From Onchocerca volvulus (Eukaryota > Nematoda > Chromadorea > Rhabditida > Onchocercidae), in assembly GCA_000499405.2 (NCBI GenBank), contig HG738140.1, positions 722,191 to 786,190 of the forward strand: DNA of 64,000 nt, written 5' to 3'. The notes under the pieces were generated by a model. The model did no database searches. It saw nothing but the letters and a program-made list of their open reading frames with translations, and was not told the origin of the DNA. Position numbers and translations under genes: made by a program. This document shows, in pieces, positions 1-14,287 of this stretch (positions within the stretch are counted from its first letter, which is position 1; each line of letters opens with the position of its first letter).

Positions 1-1204
1 ATCTTTTATATATTACTCCTTTTTGCGATATTTTTATGCCCTTCTTTTGCATTTTATTTATGCCCTAAAGTCCTATTTTCCTTTCTTCTCTTTTTTCCTC
101 TTTTTCAATTATTTTCAATCATTTTTATAAAATTTTAAACTTTTGTGAAAATAAAAAGTCAATTTTTATAAAATTGTATGTTGTCATTAATTAATATAGA
201 ATACGTTATAGTTCTCTTATTTTATATAGTAATGTCGCATAAAATTTTATAATCAGCTTTATTATCTAGAATACTGACAAGAAAAAAAATAAGCGATAAA
301 AATCATTTAAATGTATAAAATTTGTTGATAATATTTTAAACGTGTAAATTTTTGATTAATATACAATTTATTGTTTGTTGCTAAAATTATACAACAAAGT
401 TTTTGTCGCAAAATATGTTAACAACAAAATCTACAATTGTATATCAGTGTAATGAATTATAAATTTAAATGGGAATTATTTTTAACAAAAAAAAAAAGAA
501 AGAAAAGAAAAAAACGTGATTAGTTATAAATAATCAATAAATGATTTACATGACAATAATTTAATAAAAAATTTAAAATTTGTAATTTTCGCATAATTTA
601 AAATCTGTTTCATTAGATTCAATAATTTTAGGTGCCACTCTTTTCATTTTTCCTAAACTGATGCAAAACTTGTGTAATTTGAAAAGTAAATGAAGCATTA
701 TTGTTTGATAATTTGAAAAGAAAAAAAAATGTCAAATTCAAATTTGCTGAAATTTCTGAAAAAAGAAGAATCAGTGAATGTTATATATAATTATCAAACC
801 TTTTCTTACTTGAATAAATAAAATTAACTCATTGGAGAAGCAAAACAAGGAAAAAAAAACTAAATAATAAATGGGTTAACGCACTGAATAACTTTTTTTT
901 TTTACTATGAAAGAAAAAAAGATAAATGCATCAATTAATTGATAAATTATTTTTGATTATTTTATTTTCGTAACAAAGATTTGCCATAATATTTCAAATC
1001 CACAAACAAAAAATAAAAAAAAGCACAAAAAATATATTAATGAATAAATAGCATTTATCTTCCCAAGATTTTTACAACTATTGTGTGATAATTTTTGAAA
1101 ATTTAACAATGAATATTGTTAAAAATAAGAAGCATTTACAATAAATACGAATGAATGTATTTTCATTTTGCGCTGATAAGAGATAATCAATAGTTTTGTA
1201 TTAG
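1..1204. other. AT-rich 3' flank of the amino acid transporter gene
   Basis: I see no coding exon here. The stretch is AT-rich with short A and T runs and lies downstream of the stop codon of the minus-strand transporter gene, so its upper part is presumably 3' UTR and 3' flank. Confidence 0.6.
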
Positions 1205-4200
1205 TTATGATAATATTTGACTTGATGCTTGGCACATTTCGGTGGCGTTACCAAAGATGTAAATATTTTGCTCCATTCCACAGCAATTAATCTTTTCATT
1301 ATGCAATATTACATCAGAATGGGCAATCAAAGGTCGTAGATAGCATGGTGGTGTAAAATGAACTGTTAAAATTTCTTGAACAGCCAAATAGGCACTTACG
1401 ACTCCAGCCAATAATGCAACCACTGGAACAAATATAGGTCATGACCTTATCGGTTAATCATAATCATCATCATATCATCATTTATTTATCATCAAATTAT
1501 AAAATTGTATTATTAATTGGCATCAATTAAGGTCAGTAAATGGAATCATCTGAAATATCAGCACTAATTATTGGTAGAAAAGATGATCTAAAATTTTGAA
1601 GAAGAAATTTATAAAATTAATCTAAAGATATTTTATTCCATCCTTTTAATTAATATTGCACATTATTTTGCTTGTTTATTTCGGTTTTAATTATTTTTCT
1701 GAAATAAAATACAAAGTCAAAAGAGTCATTTATGCATTTGTAAGATTTTATAAAAAAAGAAAATGGAAATCTATTAAAAAGTATTGCTAAAAACTTTTTA
1801 TAATTTGTCGAAAAGTACAACATAACAAATTTTTTTTCCGATTGAAATTGTTTGAATTTTCTTAATTCTTTGGATTTTTTGCATACAATTCCTTGATTTT
1901 ATAAAAAATAACATAAAAATTTATATTTTTACTTACCAATAATGAAGCCATTCCACAAAAGCTTTTTTATATCAGTTCTTCGTAATACTCTGCAAAAAAG
2001 AAAAAAAAATTACGCAAGAATATGAATGAATAAAAATAATTTCTAATTTATCGCTGATTACTCTATTTGATTAAAATAAAATGTAAGAATTTGATGAATT
2101 TAAAATTCGAATTTATACCGATCGATGATTAATAATGATAATCTTATGAGAAAATAGTTATAATACAGAAAATAGTTCATACTCAGAAAATGTCGGTATT
2201 TTGTAATCGCGGGTTTTTTCATCGATACTCATCGCATTTAAGTATAAATTTGTCAAAGCTGGTAGTACAACACAAGTTGGTGGATTTGTTAATGCACCAA
2301 CTAAATTCATGAATGGTCCAAAATCAGGTATTGTTAAGGCACAAAATAGTATCGCACCAAGTACACCGGAACGTATTAACACACGATGAATTCCGAATGC
2401 TGTAAAAAAAAAAGAAAATAAATTCGAAAAAAAAAACAGTAATACGATAATAATTATAATCTTGAGATATGAAATTAATAGATTAATCAAATTTGTAAGT
2501 TAAAAATTGCTTATTCAACTTTTCATCTAATAACTAACATTTAATTTATAATGATTAACTAATGTTTTGAATATTAAACACAACATAATCACTAATTAAT
2601 AATAATTCTATTAAAATATTTTGCACGAATCTGCTAATATAAATATCATCGGATACATATGCATAGACATAGATGATAATGTTAGCATGATTAGAATCAA
2701 ATCAGAAAATCGAAAAATGAAAAATAATTCGAGCATAAATTTTAATGAAGAAATGAATTTTTAAATGTCAAATAAAATTATCATTACGATACTTTTAATT
2801 TACGCCAAAAATATGTAAATTAAGTTTTTCGAAATTTTCGAAAATTAAAAAACTAACAATGTGGTGCATTGACGAAATGTTCAGCTTGTTGATTCAATGG
2901 ATTTACCATAATAACTAGAGCCAGAATACAATGAATAGCTATAGCCAAGTTGGCTGCATGCCGGATCCAGGATGTTTGTACGGAATCGATTACGGAACTA
3001 TGCATGCTACTACCGTATGTCAAGTAACCGTAAATCGATAATGGCATATAGAGAATGCTAACAACTGGAAATTTCAAAATATAAAATTACAATGAATTAT
3101 TTGAAAAAAGTGAAAGTCAAAAATATTCCTAATAATCACATAATTTCATCTAATTTAACAAAATTAATAAAATTTTGTCAAAATTTTCCATTAAGAGATC
3201 AAAATTTTTCAAATTCAATTATAATTATCCTATTGCTCAATTTTTTTCAAAAAAAATCTGAATGATTGAATGAATAAATGAAGCAAAAAGAGCTATATTA
3301 ATAAATACCTGTATTTATTAATTGATTATTTTTACCAAAAAGAAGAAAAAGAGAATCAAAGATTTATCAAACTTACGACAAAAGCCAAGAATGATCGATT
3401 TGGAGAAATCAGTCGGACGGTGCATGTCATGCTGAATGGTTGGAAATACCTGATGACCGCTAAATGCAAACAGGAAAGTACCTAAACTGACCACTGTACC
3501 ACTAACTGAAGCTTTAGGATAATGCGCTTCAGATATGCATGCATCGACATCCAGACTGATACCTAATGCAAGCAGTAAAACGGCTACAATTGTACATAGC
3601 ATTGCGATCACAATTGCTAACCTGAAATGAAACGAAAAATATCACTGTCAATGGGATTAAAATTAAAAGTAATAATATATGATATCAGTAATTAATTAAT
3701 TAATTAAACAAATCATGACTAATAGATTAGTATAGTACCAGAAATCAGCCGGTGATTTGAGATATGTAAGTGGCATAATAGCAATAGTTGTAACACATAT
3801 CAAATAGCAAAGACCAATATTAATTCCAAAAAGTGATGCCAAAAAATGTTGAAAAATTTTAGATGAAAGTAGTATAAATACTACTGATGTGCCAAACATT
3901 GTCAAATAGACAATACGAGCAGCAACTGTCCTGAAATTACGTAATTTGTATTTTATTGATATTATATTAAGGAATGATGCTGGATGGTAATCATGATAAT
4001 GCTGATAAATTGACAAATAATGGCAATGAATACGAATAATAATGGTGAAAATGCAACCATGGAAAATAATGATAATAATAAAAAAGATGAATAAGATAGG
4101 AAATTAAAAAGAAATTCTGATTTTTCTAAATAGCATTACTTCATCGTTTTTCCCATGCTTCTCATTGCCATTTCCGGATATGGTTTACGACAATGATTCT

Positions 4201-4991
4201 GATAAACTGGCCATCGTTTCTGCATAATGATCCAATTTTGGCCAAGTAAATAAGCCGTATAAGCGAAAAATGTTGTTATTACAATCATGAATATAATACC
4301 AACAACAAGTCCTGCAATAAAAAATTGGAAATTTTTGACTAATTTTCTTTCATTTTTTCTTAGCATTTTTAAATTAAAATTCATTCATAATTGTATATTG
4401 TAAAGATTTGTTCCTTTTAGAATTGAATTAATTAAAAGTTGTTCAAATGAAAACATGATATGAATCGAAATTTAATTTCAAATTATATCATTTGAAACTA
4501 TATGTTAACCTAAGCTTATTCAATCTTTTTTTAAATAATCTAATAAGATTATAAAAAAATCATAAAGATTATTCGGTCATTTAATAATACTTAATCTTTT
4601 GGTGCTTTCATTGCTACATATTGAATTTAGTCAAAATTGACATTCTAAAAAAGGCTCAACAATGCTCCTAAAAAAAAAAAAAAAAAAAAATCTAAAAACG
4701 CTTTAAACATTTCTCTTCTACTTCTATAACTTCAAAAGAAGTTGGCAAAAAATTTCGATAAAATAATGAAATAATGCAAAACTTTAAAAAAAAAACTGAA
4801 TTTTGCAAAATATCATTATAAAAAAAAATTTTCTCTTTGTTTGTTTATCGTTTTGTTTATCTTCATGGTTTACCTGTCTGAAGGAATGCGACAGGCATTG
4901 CCACAATTCCACCACCGACCATATCAGCAACGATGAAGAAAGCTGCAACAATCCATCCTAAGCCACGCGGTGAAGGTACACGGATAACCAT
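1205..4991 (-). CDS. AAAP-family amino acid transporter (SLC32/36/38-like), 8 exons, 473 aa
   Basis: Multi-pass membrane transporter of the amino acid/auxin permease family, expected to move amino acids, probably proton-coupled, across the plasma or a lysosomal/vesicle membrane; the substrate cannot be read from sequence. Exons in coding order: 4991-4874, 4311-4140, 3930-3739, 3621-3377, 3064-2858, 2399-2183, 1989-1937, 1422-1205. Splice sites are GT-AG and the phases join into 474 codons including the stop. Visible marks: a first membrane helix at about residues 11-40 carrying GGGIVAMP, the family's helix-breaking glycine/proline motif; FSGHQVFP at about 214-221; a charged cytosolic segment at 225-235; and alternating hydrophobic segments through residue 423, consistent with about 11 helices. 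The tail (about 424-473) is Cys-rich with an NAT sequon. The start is the first ATG after a TTTCAG acceptor 26 bases upstream, which could be a spliced-leader site; a missed 5' exon remains possible. Confidence 0.88.
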
Positions 4992-7900
4992 TTTTATAAT
5001 TTGATGATAGTCAAATACTGAAATCTGAAATTTGTCAAAATTAAATATTTGTCAATTTTCGGCAAGAAATTCATTTTTCAACATTTTCAATAACGATAAT
5101 CATAATAAATCAATTAGTAAAATCAGATAATGTGAAATTAATTCATAGGCATAATTATCGATGATATTTTAGAAAATATCAAAAAAAAAGCAAATACTTA
5201 ATCCATATTATTCAGAAAATGTACTTATGGACATTTTGTTAATCTTTAAAGAATAATAAAAAATAATGAAAAAATACGAAATAATGAACAAAATACGATA
5301 AGTACCAGCTTCTCCTAACTTCAATAAAGTAATAAAAAAAAAAAAAAAACAAAACAAAATCGTCATTGAATAATATACAAATTATTCGGGAAATTTCGTA
5401 TATTTCTAATAATTTGCGAAAAAAAAACCCCTTCCATTATTGAATATTGAATATTCAGTTTTAAAAATTGAGCAAATAATTTTGATAAAATCTTTTATAA
5501 CTAACAAAATTATAATTTATTCAGTTTTATTTATACATATTCCTTTATTTACATGTTATCCTATTTATCATCTAAATATTTTGATTTCATCCCCAAACTG
5601 ATTATCAATTTGATTCTTAACAAACTTTCATTGTAAATAGTTTTATATACTTTTAGAAAGTGGTTATAAAAAGGAAGTGGTTATAAAGAAAAAAAGAAAC
5701 TGGTTATAAAAATAACTGTTCGGTTAGATAAAAGACTGGTTTTAAATTAAGTAATTTTTCAATTCAAATAACTTTCGAAAACAAAGAATTTTTCGAATCA
5801 AATTAAAAAAGGATGCTCTATTATCGGCCAAATTATTAGGCAATGAATTCATAATAGATTGGTAGAAAAAAGTAATTAGAAAAATTGAAGCGCTGCAAAA
5901 TATTTTGAATTCAAAGATGCCTCAAACATATTAATATGTATATGCATATATTTATAATCTTTCAACCACAGTTATCAGTATTTTTCGTCCTTTTTTTCCG
6001 GATGAATTAAAAAAATGAAAATTTTCGGAAATTTAAAAAAGAGATTAAGCTTTTGCATTTTCATTCTATGAAAACAAACAAAAAAAAAAATTGTCAAATA
6101 TTGTTAGCGAATTGCATTCATCTGAAATGAATTCATTCATATTTAACCGGTTTGTTATAACTTCGATAAAGCAAAGAAAATCAAAAAAAAAAAAAAAAAA
6201 AAAAAAAAGGAAGAAAATTTACATGAGAAGGGAAGGGAAATGAAAAAGAGTAGAAACTGATGAATTTTTGTAAGAAATTAGTAAAGGGAAAAGATTTGTA
6301 ATACTTTCTTACATTGTAACAAATATTTTAAGAGAAGGAAAAATATTAATGTGTTCATTTGTTAATTTAATACTTAAATGAAAAATAAAGTAAGGAATAA
6401 ATATATGGAAACAAAAGTGTAAAAATTTCAAAATGTTACAAATGATGAAATTTTAATTCCTTAAAAAATAAACAAATTAAACAAAGGGGAAAAGAAAAAA
6501 GAATTCGTCAAATTAGTCATTGTTTCCTCCCATTAATCGATTTATTATGTAATTTTGATACATAACATTTTCTTAGCATTCAAAATCATAATTAATATTT
6601 GATAGAATTTAATAATTATAAAATGTTTTTTTTTTCTAATGCTAATAATGATGACACATATAAACGAATAAATATTTGAAGAAAAATTCCTATTTCACAT
6701 TTTACGAATAAATCTAGCAACAATAAATCAACTGAGCTAAAATCGATTTTTTATTATTTGAAAAATTGCATATTTTTTCCTTTCACCAATCATTATAACG
6801 GATCTTATGATGCCAATAAATAAGGCTACATCGCTAAATATTTTTATGAAATGAAAATAAACATTTTGCAATTACAAAAATTTAATTTTCCTTTCAAAAC
6901 AAAAAGAATTTTTGCAATCTCAAAAAAAAGAAGGGAAAAAGAAAGAAGAAGACTATCATTTTTGCACTTTTCTTTCTTTTTTTAATAAAAAAATTTGCAA
7001 CAATGAACAAATGATTGGGTAAATAGATAAGTGATAAATTTTTTTTTGACTATTATCATTTGATAAAATTAAAAAATATGTAAGGGAAGCAATATGACCG
7101 AAAGATTAATCATTGATAAAAAATTGGTAAAATAATAGAATAATATATTTAACAAAACAAAGAAATGAATTACAAACGAATGAATAAGTAGAATGGAAAA
7201 AAAAAGTGAAAAACAAGTACCAGCCAAAACAAATAATTTAAATTAATGAATAATTGTAATGATAATGATATCATTTAGTTTTGATCATTTAAATACTAAT
7301 ACGTTTTGAAAGTTAAGCTTCATGATAAATCGACAAACCAGTTTTGTTTGCTCAGATTAATTCATGATGGTTAGATTTTTTATACAGACAGGAAAAAAAA
7401 GAGGAAAAATTTGATATTTAATTAAGAAATTTTTATTGTAATGCTCGAACGGAATGATGATATTTTACTTCACATTTACCTAAAAACTATTATAAAACCA
7501 AATTTTAATATATTTTTAATTATTTTTCCTGAAAATTTACTACAGAAATTTCATACATTGAAGACATAGCCAGTGATCTGAATCAAATAATGCTATTTAC
7601 ACATGCTATCTAAAATTTCGAAAAATTATACAAAAATCAACAATATTAAGTTTATGAAAATATTTAAAAAAATAAAACGAATTAACGAATTAACTAAAAT
7701 TCTGCTCATTGAAAAATTTAACAATGATTGTGAATAAGATAAAAATATTCGGGAATTTGAAGTAAACATGGCGGAATTTCTTTTTTTTGTGACAAACAAA
7801 TAAATTAAATTAAACCATTCATTTCTGATGTTTAAACAATAAATCAAATGAAAAGAGCAAAAATGAATCTCTCTTTCTTTTATTTTTCAAATGCTACCAT

Positions 7901-10430
7901 ACAATTCAAATATTTTTAGTTGTGACAAAATATGATACAATGAATTTTATTGCTTAAATCAAAAAATTTTTGGTTATGAAATGGAAAAAAAAAGTCAGAA
8001 AAGGAAAAATATTACTGTATTTTATTGCTGATAAATTACTGTCTGCTAGAAAAGAAACGGAAGTAAATCTTCAAATTTCTTTTTGCTTTTTGCATTTTCC
8101 AATGATTAAATTTTATTTGAATTAATTGGATAATGAAAATATTATTTTCAGTTATCTTATGTTCTATCTTGCATCTCATACCAATTATATGTGGATTATA
8201 AATTTTCCTATTTGAAAAACTTATCAAATTTTGATATTTCTCTCGAGAATTTTACGTTTTTTTTGTTTTTCTCAGGAATTTTGGTAGCAAAAAAAAAAAT
8301 AGTTCGCGAAGAAAAATAAATTAAATTCACATATTGTGGAAAAAAATGAGTGTTTTTTTTCTTCTTTTTGTTTAAGTAAATTAATCATTAATCATTAGGA
8401 TTGATTGACGCAGTTTTTTATTTTAAATGGAGAAAATCAGAGAGAATAAGTAGTAGCATCAATATTTTGTGTAAAATCTATCGATTAAAACTAACTTTAT
8501 TTCAAAAAAATTGAAATATTCTCCTTGCAAATCTAAATCCTGTTTTTAATTGTCATATCATATCTGAAATATTTGATTTCATATTTTCCCATATGTGAAA
8601 AAATTTAAAATTGAGATAATATAGAATAGAACTTTTTTCCTCTCCATTTTTATATTTTCTTTAATTTTTAAATATTTCGACTCAGCACTGAAACAAACAA
8701 TCTATACAAATAGCTAATAAATAAAATTTCACCAAAGTTTTATTGCTAAAGAAATCATAATTTTGGAGAGACATTGAATAAAATTAATTGTAAAATTAAA
8801 AAAAGATATTGATTTAAATTAATTTTTATAAGAGAAAAAGAACGACCAACAATTTCTATGGTGTGAAAAGCAGCCTTTTACAAGGAAATATGTTCAGACA
8901 TTTGAAATAAACATTCCTTCTTCTTCTTCATCTTCTGATATTTAAAAATGATGCAAACATTAGAAAATTAAATTTTTACTACATCTATAATTAATTTGTT
9001 ATTGCATCAAACGTTAGCAAAAACCAGTAATGCAAACGTGATATTTCGCTAACACATAATTTTGATATTTCATGCATCAAATTTTATTTGTAACTCGATA
9101 AAATTATAAAATTTATTGAAGAATAATATCAAACTAATTATAAGTTCAAAATTATATATAATACATTCGTAAGCTTATTTTTGTATTATTTTCAACAAAA
9201 AGGAAAGCACTAAATAGTGAATTTTAATTAATTTTTTCCTTTCTATCTCTCGCGACATCATTATCTTTTTTCCTTACATCATATATCATGAAATTTCATC
9301 CTTTTATCTATTTTCCACTCTTTTATACAAAAAATGAAATAGTTTGCGGAAGAAAAATTTGCAATGTAATTTGTTAAAATGAATTTTTCCCCTTACTCCC
9401 CATCTCCACTATCAGTTTTCTTGCAAACACGATTGAAACCTGTTTACTTCTCGTCCTTCATCTTCCATCCATCCTTTCTGTTTCACTTCAACATGTTCAG
9501 CATCATCATTGTTTGCAAAAAGTTAATACATTTTACTAATTTTAAATTTGCACATACTTGCTGAAATTATTCTGCAAAAGAAAACTATCTAAAATGACGA
9601 CAGAAAAAATGAAGATTTGAAGTAAAAAAAAAAAATAATATCGATTAAATATGAATACAAAATATATATTAATAAAATAAAAAAAGAAAAAAGTTGGTAA
9701 AGTTTGTGAAGCAAAATTTAAAATTTAATAAATTATTATTCATTTTGATATAAAAAATAATCATCGTTTTTAGTCATACTTAAGAACTTCATATAATTTA
9801 ATCAATACGATAAATGAGAATGATAAAGGCGGATTGCTGATATGAATCAAATAGAAACTGATAAGAAGAAATTAATAACAAGAAGTGAAGCGGAGAAGAT
9901 GAAGGAAAGTGACATTGCGAGCAAATGACATCAATTAAATGGAGGGATGTGAAATTTAAATCAGATCAAAATGTAACAAAATAATTTCAATCGATTTAAT
10001 TGCTCAAACATTTATCACATCCACATTGAATGAAAATGATGATTGTCAAACTGTGCAAAAAAGTTTCATATTTTGTTCGAGAAAAATCAAATCGGGATGA
10101 ATAAAATGCTTATATTTGAAATGAATTCGAATAGTTATAAAGATTAAAAATTTATAAAATGAAAAATTTTGATAATATATATACATTATAATGATAAAAA
10201 TTTGACAAGATAAAATAAATTACCTTGAAAAATTGTAAGATGCTTTTCGACAACAACAGGCTATTTTAGAGGATGGATTTATTCAATATGGTAAGATATC
10301 GATAATATGGAACAAAGATTATGTGTAAGGATAAAGTTTGCATTATACTTGGATTGGTTCAAATTTCAAAAATTTTCTTCTTGTTTTTTATCGTAATATT
10401 ATCGTTTATCGTGCAAAAAAAAAAAAAACG

Positions 10431-10465
<35 letters not shown>

Positions 10466-11636
10466 GAAAAAAAAACAAAAAAGCCCAAATATTTCATGAT
10501 TTTTAATTTTTTGTGATATTAAGCATAAAATTAATTGAAATTCATATGATATTAAATATAAAATTAATCGTTCTCCTTGTTTTCTGTTAGTTTTATTTAA
10601 AACTGAAAGGCATTAATTTTTTCTTCTTCTTTCTTTTTCCTTTGTTTTTACTGCTTTGAATCAAATTTTACCAATATTTTTATCATTATATGAAGATCAT
10701 ATTTAGCAACTTCAAGTAAATGATTATAATATTTTTGTGTTAAGTGATATAAACTATATTTTTGATAAAATTTCAAAAAAAGGAAATAAAACAATTTTTT
10801 GCGATATTCATTTTTCTTTTAAAAGTAAACAAAATAAAAGTTTTTTTTTTTTTTTTTGCATAATTTTCTTCCTTTTCAATTTTTTACGTATGTCCATTCC
10901 ATTTATTGCTCATTTTTATAAAAAACAAATTTGCATTCATCCATAAAATCGAAATAGATGAAAAGCATTCTTATTACAGATTACCATATACAACATCATC
11001 ATCATCATCATCGTTGTCGTCATTAACATCATCACCATCATTATCATTGTCATTATCCTTCTATCGTATTCCCATTATTTTGTTTTTTTTTATTCATCAT
11101 ATAAAGTGACTATCCGAAAGAAGCCATTAAACTAAATATTGTTATTACTGCCGATGTATATGTATTCTCGAGAAAAAAGTGTGTGAAAAATGGAGGTATA
11201 TATATATGCTTAGTCTCGAGGAAAAAAAGAAGTAATGGAAAGAATATATGCAGATTGATAGCTTGAAATAGAAGAAATCAAATGATTCGATTTGTGCAAA
11301 GAGACGAGAAATTTCCAGAGTTATTCAAATAAATGTTAAAGCCAAATAAATAAATAAATAAACAAATAAATAAATAAATAATAAACAAATGAAATAAATT
11401 ATTGAATAAAACATAAATATATATATATGCAAAACTACTTAATGTGTTATCATTATAATTTGCAGTTTCTATTTTGGGTTTTCCAATTACAAGATTTTCA
11501 ATTCAATTGCAAAAATTTCAAGATGGGCTTTAATAACTGGCTAATTAATTTTGATAACGCTTTCGAAATGTTTTTTAACTAACTAAAAATGTCAAAAATT
11601 TGTAAATTTGTGATATTTTTTTTGTTTTAGTTATTA
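4992..11636. other. Gene-poor AT-rich interval
   Basis: No supportable exon. It holds homopolymer A/T runs, an A tract at about 10,416-10,470, a CAT/ATC trinucleotide stretch at about 10,992-11,058 and an AATA-type simple repeat at about 11,345-11,390. Reading frames of 60-73 codons here are low-complexity Phe/Ile/Lys frames without splice or codon signals. A 28-codon plus-strand frame at 9,842-9,928 is discussed under findings. Confidence 0.5.
10992..11058. repeat. CAT/ATC trinucleotide microsatellite (imperfect)
   Basis: An uninterrupted run of CAT units followed by interrupted CAT/CGT/TTAT units. It creates a short Ser-rich frame that I regard as spurious. Confidence 0.75.
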
Positions 11637-14287
11637 TTATTCCTGATTCATCTTTTCATATTTTTCAATTTCAACATCATTTTGATAAAATTTATCTAAA
11701 CGTCCATGCAATTGTATGAAACGATTATAAATGCTAAAACAGGAGGAACAATTTAAATGGTAATTTTAAAACAGGAAGAAAAATTTAAATGGTAGTTTTT
11801 TTCATTTTTCAAAAAACAAATTCTCTTTCTCATTTTAGAATTGATCTTTTCATTTAAAAAAATTGGAAATAAATGCTGCAAATATAATATTTATGACATG
11901 CACTTTTTTAGGCAACTTCAATTTAATATCAGAAAAACTTGGGAGGTAAACTTATAAAATGTTTGTCATTTGAGTTTAAATAATTTTGAACTTCATGGAA
12001 AAAGTTTTCATAGGTTTTTTATACCCTCCCGAACCAAAAAAAAAAGAGAGTTAAGAACGAATGATTGCATTTTTTTCAAGATTGTTCTATTAATTTATCA
12101 ATCATAAGCTCTGATTAAAACCAATAAATCATTGAAATAACGCTTTGATAATGGTGAAATATTTTAAACATTTATTTTGGGAGATATCTGATTGAATTTG
12201 TTCAATTAAATAATTGACTATTAGGATTACATTGTGTTGAAATTTATCATCAGCTGTTCACATTGTGAAATTTTATTCATCAACATGTACCGTTGAATAC
12301 TAAAATTATATGTATATATCCTAAATTTCATTTATTAATAGACATTAGATTTGTTAGTATGAATTTGATGCAACTAACGAATATTTCGCAAATTAAATTA
12401 AATCTGATCTAAATTTAAACAAAGTTTGTTTTCTAAAAAACTTTTAAAACTTTGTCTAAAATCTTTAGACAAAAACAACTTGTTTATTAGTGATTTAAAT
12501 GACATATGTTACTCATGAAATTCAACTAAATCGATTTAAAGCATCAATTTCGTGAAGCAATCGTTTTCACAGTATGCTGCTAAAGCACAGCTGCACATTA
12601 ATGAATCATACAATTTGCAAATTCTTTTGTTTCTATTTGAGAAATGTTTACTTTCAAGTTTATTTTATTCTTCCATCTCAATTTTCTGCTACAGCTGTTA
12701 CCTTCAAAATGATAATTGTGATATTGATAACAATCTTTTTTTATCCGATATTTATCCGATTAAATTCAACAATTATCATAAACGAAAAAAAGAAAACTGT
12801 AGCGGGATTTACAAATTTTTCAGAATTTGCAAAACTATTTATTATATTTTTTATTTCATTAATATTTGACAATATACTTAAATAAATTTGATGATATTTT
12901 ATCAGATCTCTTCATCATTTTTTTATTCGAAAAAGAGAAAAGAAAAAGAGGCATTTCGATATCTTTCTAACATCTTTGTAAAAGTTTTAATTTGAATTTT
13001 GGCTTTTTTTGGCTTTTTTTTCTTTACTTTGGTTCTTAATTAATTAAAAGATTACTAAAGAACGAGAGAGTTATTATATTCCTTTATTTCGTATTTTCAA
13101 ATAGTCTAATACCTTGACTTTCTTTTCTTTTTTTTATTTTTCCTTCAATCATTTTCACTTCTCATAGTCAGCATCGTTTATTATTGTTGAACTGTTTTTT
13201 AAAAAACTAATATACAAATATGTTTGTTAAGTTATGCATAAAATATTTTTGGAATTTCAAAATATTCAAGGAAAAACAGAAGGAAACAATGGTATAATTT
13301 TCGCGTTTTATAAATTATTCAGTTAAATTTGATTTTGACTGTTTTGATTACGTAATGATAGAATCAATAAAATAATCAAATAAACAAATATTTGAAGAAA
13401 AAAAATCTGTCAAATTCAATATTTTCTATTTCATTTCCTTAAAATTATAGCTTTTTCTCTTTGTTTTAACTAAAAATGTGCCACAATTAGTAAATTTAAA
13501 TGTTTAGGGACGAAGGTATATATTGTCCTGAAGAGAAATGCTTTAATTTTCATCAATTATTCTAACAAAATTCATTTCAAAAAAAGAAGAGAAAAAAAGA
13601 AAAGATAAATGAAAAAAGAAGGGTTTATTTGTTTAATGCATTGTTGAAAGTTAAATTTATTAGCATTTCTAACATAGTTTCTTCATAAAATAAGATTTCT
13701 ACATTTATTTTCTCATTTTTCTGTATTTAGGCTCCGAATTTTATTTTTTAACACAAAATGTGTACTAATTCATATAAGATATTAAATATAATTTTGATTT
13801 TTGTCATAATAATAGGTAAAAAAGAACAATTTCTAATTTTGATTTTCCTTTTTTCATTTTTGAACTTCTTCGGCAGGCATGTTTTTTACATTTCAGTTCA
13901 ACATTTTTTACATCTTTAAATAATAAATTTTGTTTTTTTTAGTCCTAACATCTTCTAAATATCATTTAAAAAACATTGGTAAATATTAATAATTATAATA
14001 AATATTAATAATAATATTGAAAGATTGTTCGAAATAATTTACACAGTTGAATATTTCAAATGTTACTAATAGCATTTTTGAATTGCTTCACTTAAATATT
14101 CAATAAATGATAATTTTTTCATTATTTTGGTTGGGAACCAGAAAAAAAAAGAATTGCTGCTGAGTTATGCTATACATTTATATGAAGCATGAAACAAATG
14201 TTATAATATGACTTTTTTTTTTTCAAAAAATTCTAACCAAGCGGTAGATAAGAAGCAAAATCCAATTGCTAACACTATCAATATCAT
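11637..14287 (-). CDS. Candidate two-exon microprotein gene, 48 aa, hydrophobic N terminus
   Basis: I do not recognise the family. The 3' exon (11733-11637) follows a TTTTAG acceptor and reads IYNRFIQLHGRLDKF and then an acidic/Lys-rich, helix-prone tail (NDVEIEKYEKMNQE) before TAA. Its composition is far less skewed than the surrounding DNA and looks translated. The only upstream partner I found in the right phase is exon 14287-14238: ATG, then a 15-residue hydrophobic stretch (ILIVLAIGFCLLSTA), then a GTTAGA donor. The two halves join exactly in phase (TG+C gives Cys) into 48 codons plus stop. The product would be a signal-anchored or secreted peptide with a charged helical tail. The 2.5-kb intron is long, and other exons may exist between or upstream. 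The 3' exon is the stronger half; the 5' exon assignment is inference. Confidence 0.4.

Noticed and set aside
9379..9564. Frame of 61 codons on the plus strand and a 36-codon frame opposite (NDDAEHVEVKQKGWMEDEG)
   Set aside because: The minus-strand frame looks somewhat protein-like but is bounded by stops with no clear acceptor or donor, so it is not supportable as an exon.
12541..12592. Minus-strand Cys-containing segment (CALAAYCENDCFTK) after a GTGCAG acceptor, possibly a middle exon of the microprotein gene
   Set aside because: The open frame runs into TAA without a GT donor in the phase needed for the 3' exon at 11,733.
12552..12885. Two overlapping plus-strand frames of 103-105 codons
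   Set aside because: They overlap each other in different frames, are rich in Phe/Ile/Tyr/Asn as expected from AT-rich DNA, and have no family resemblance or splice context.
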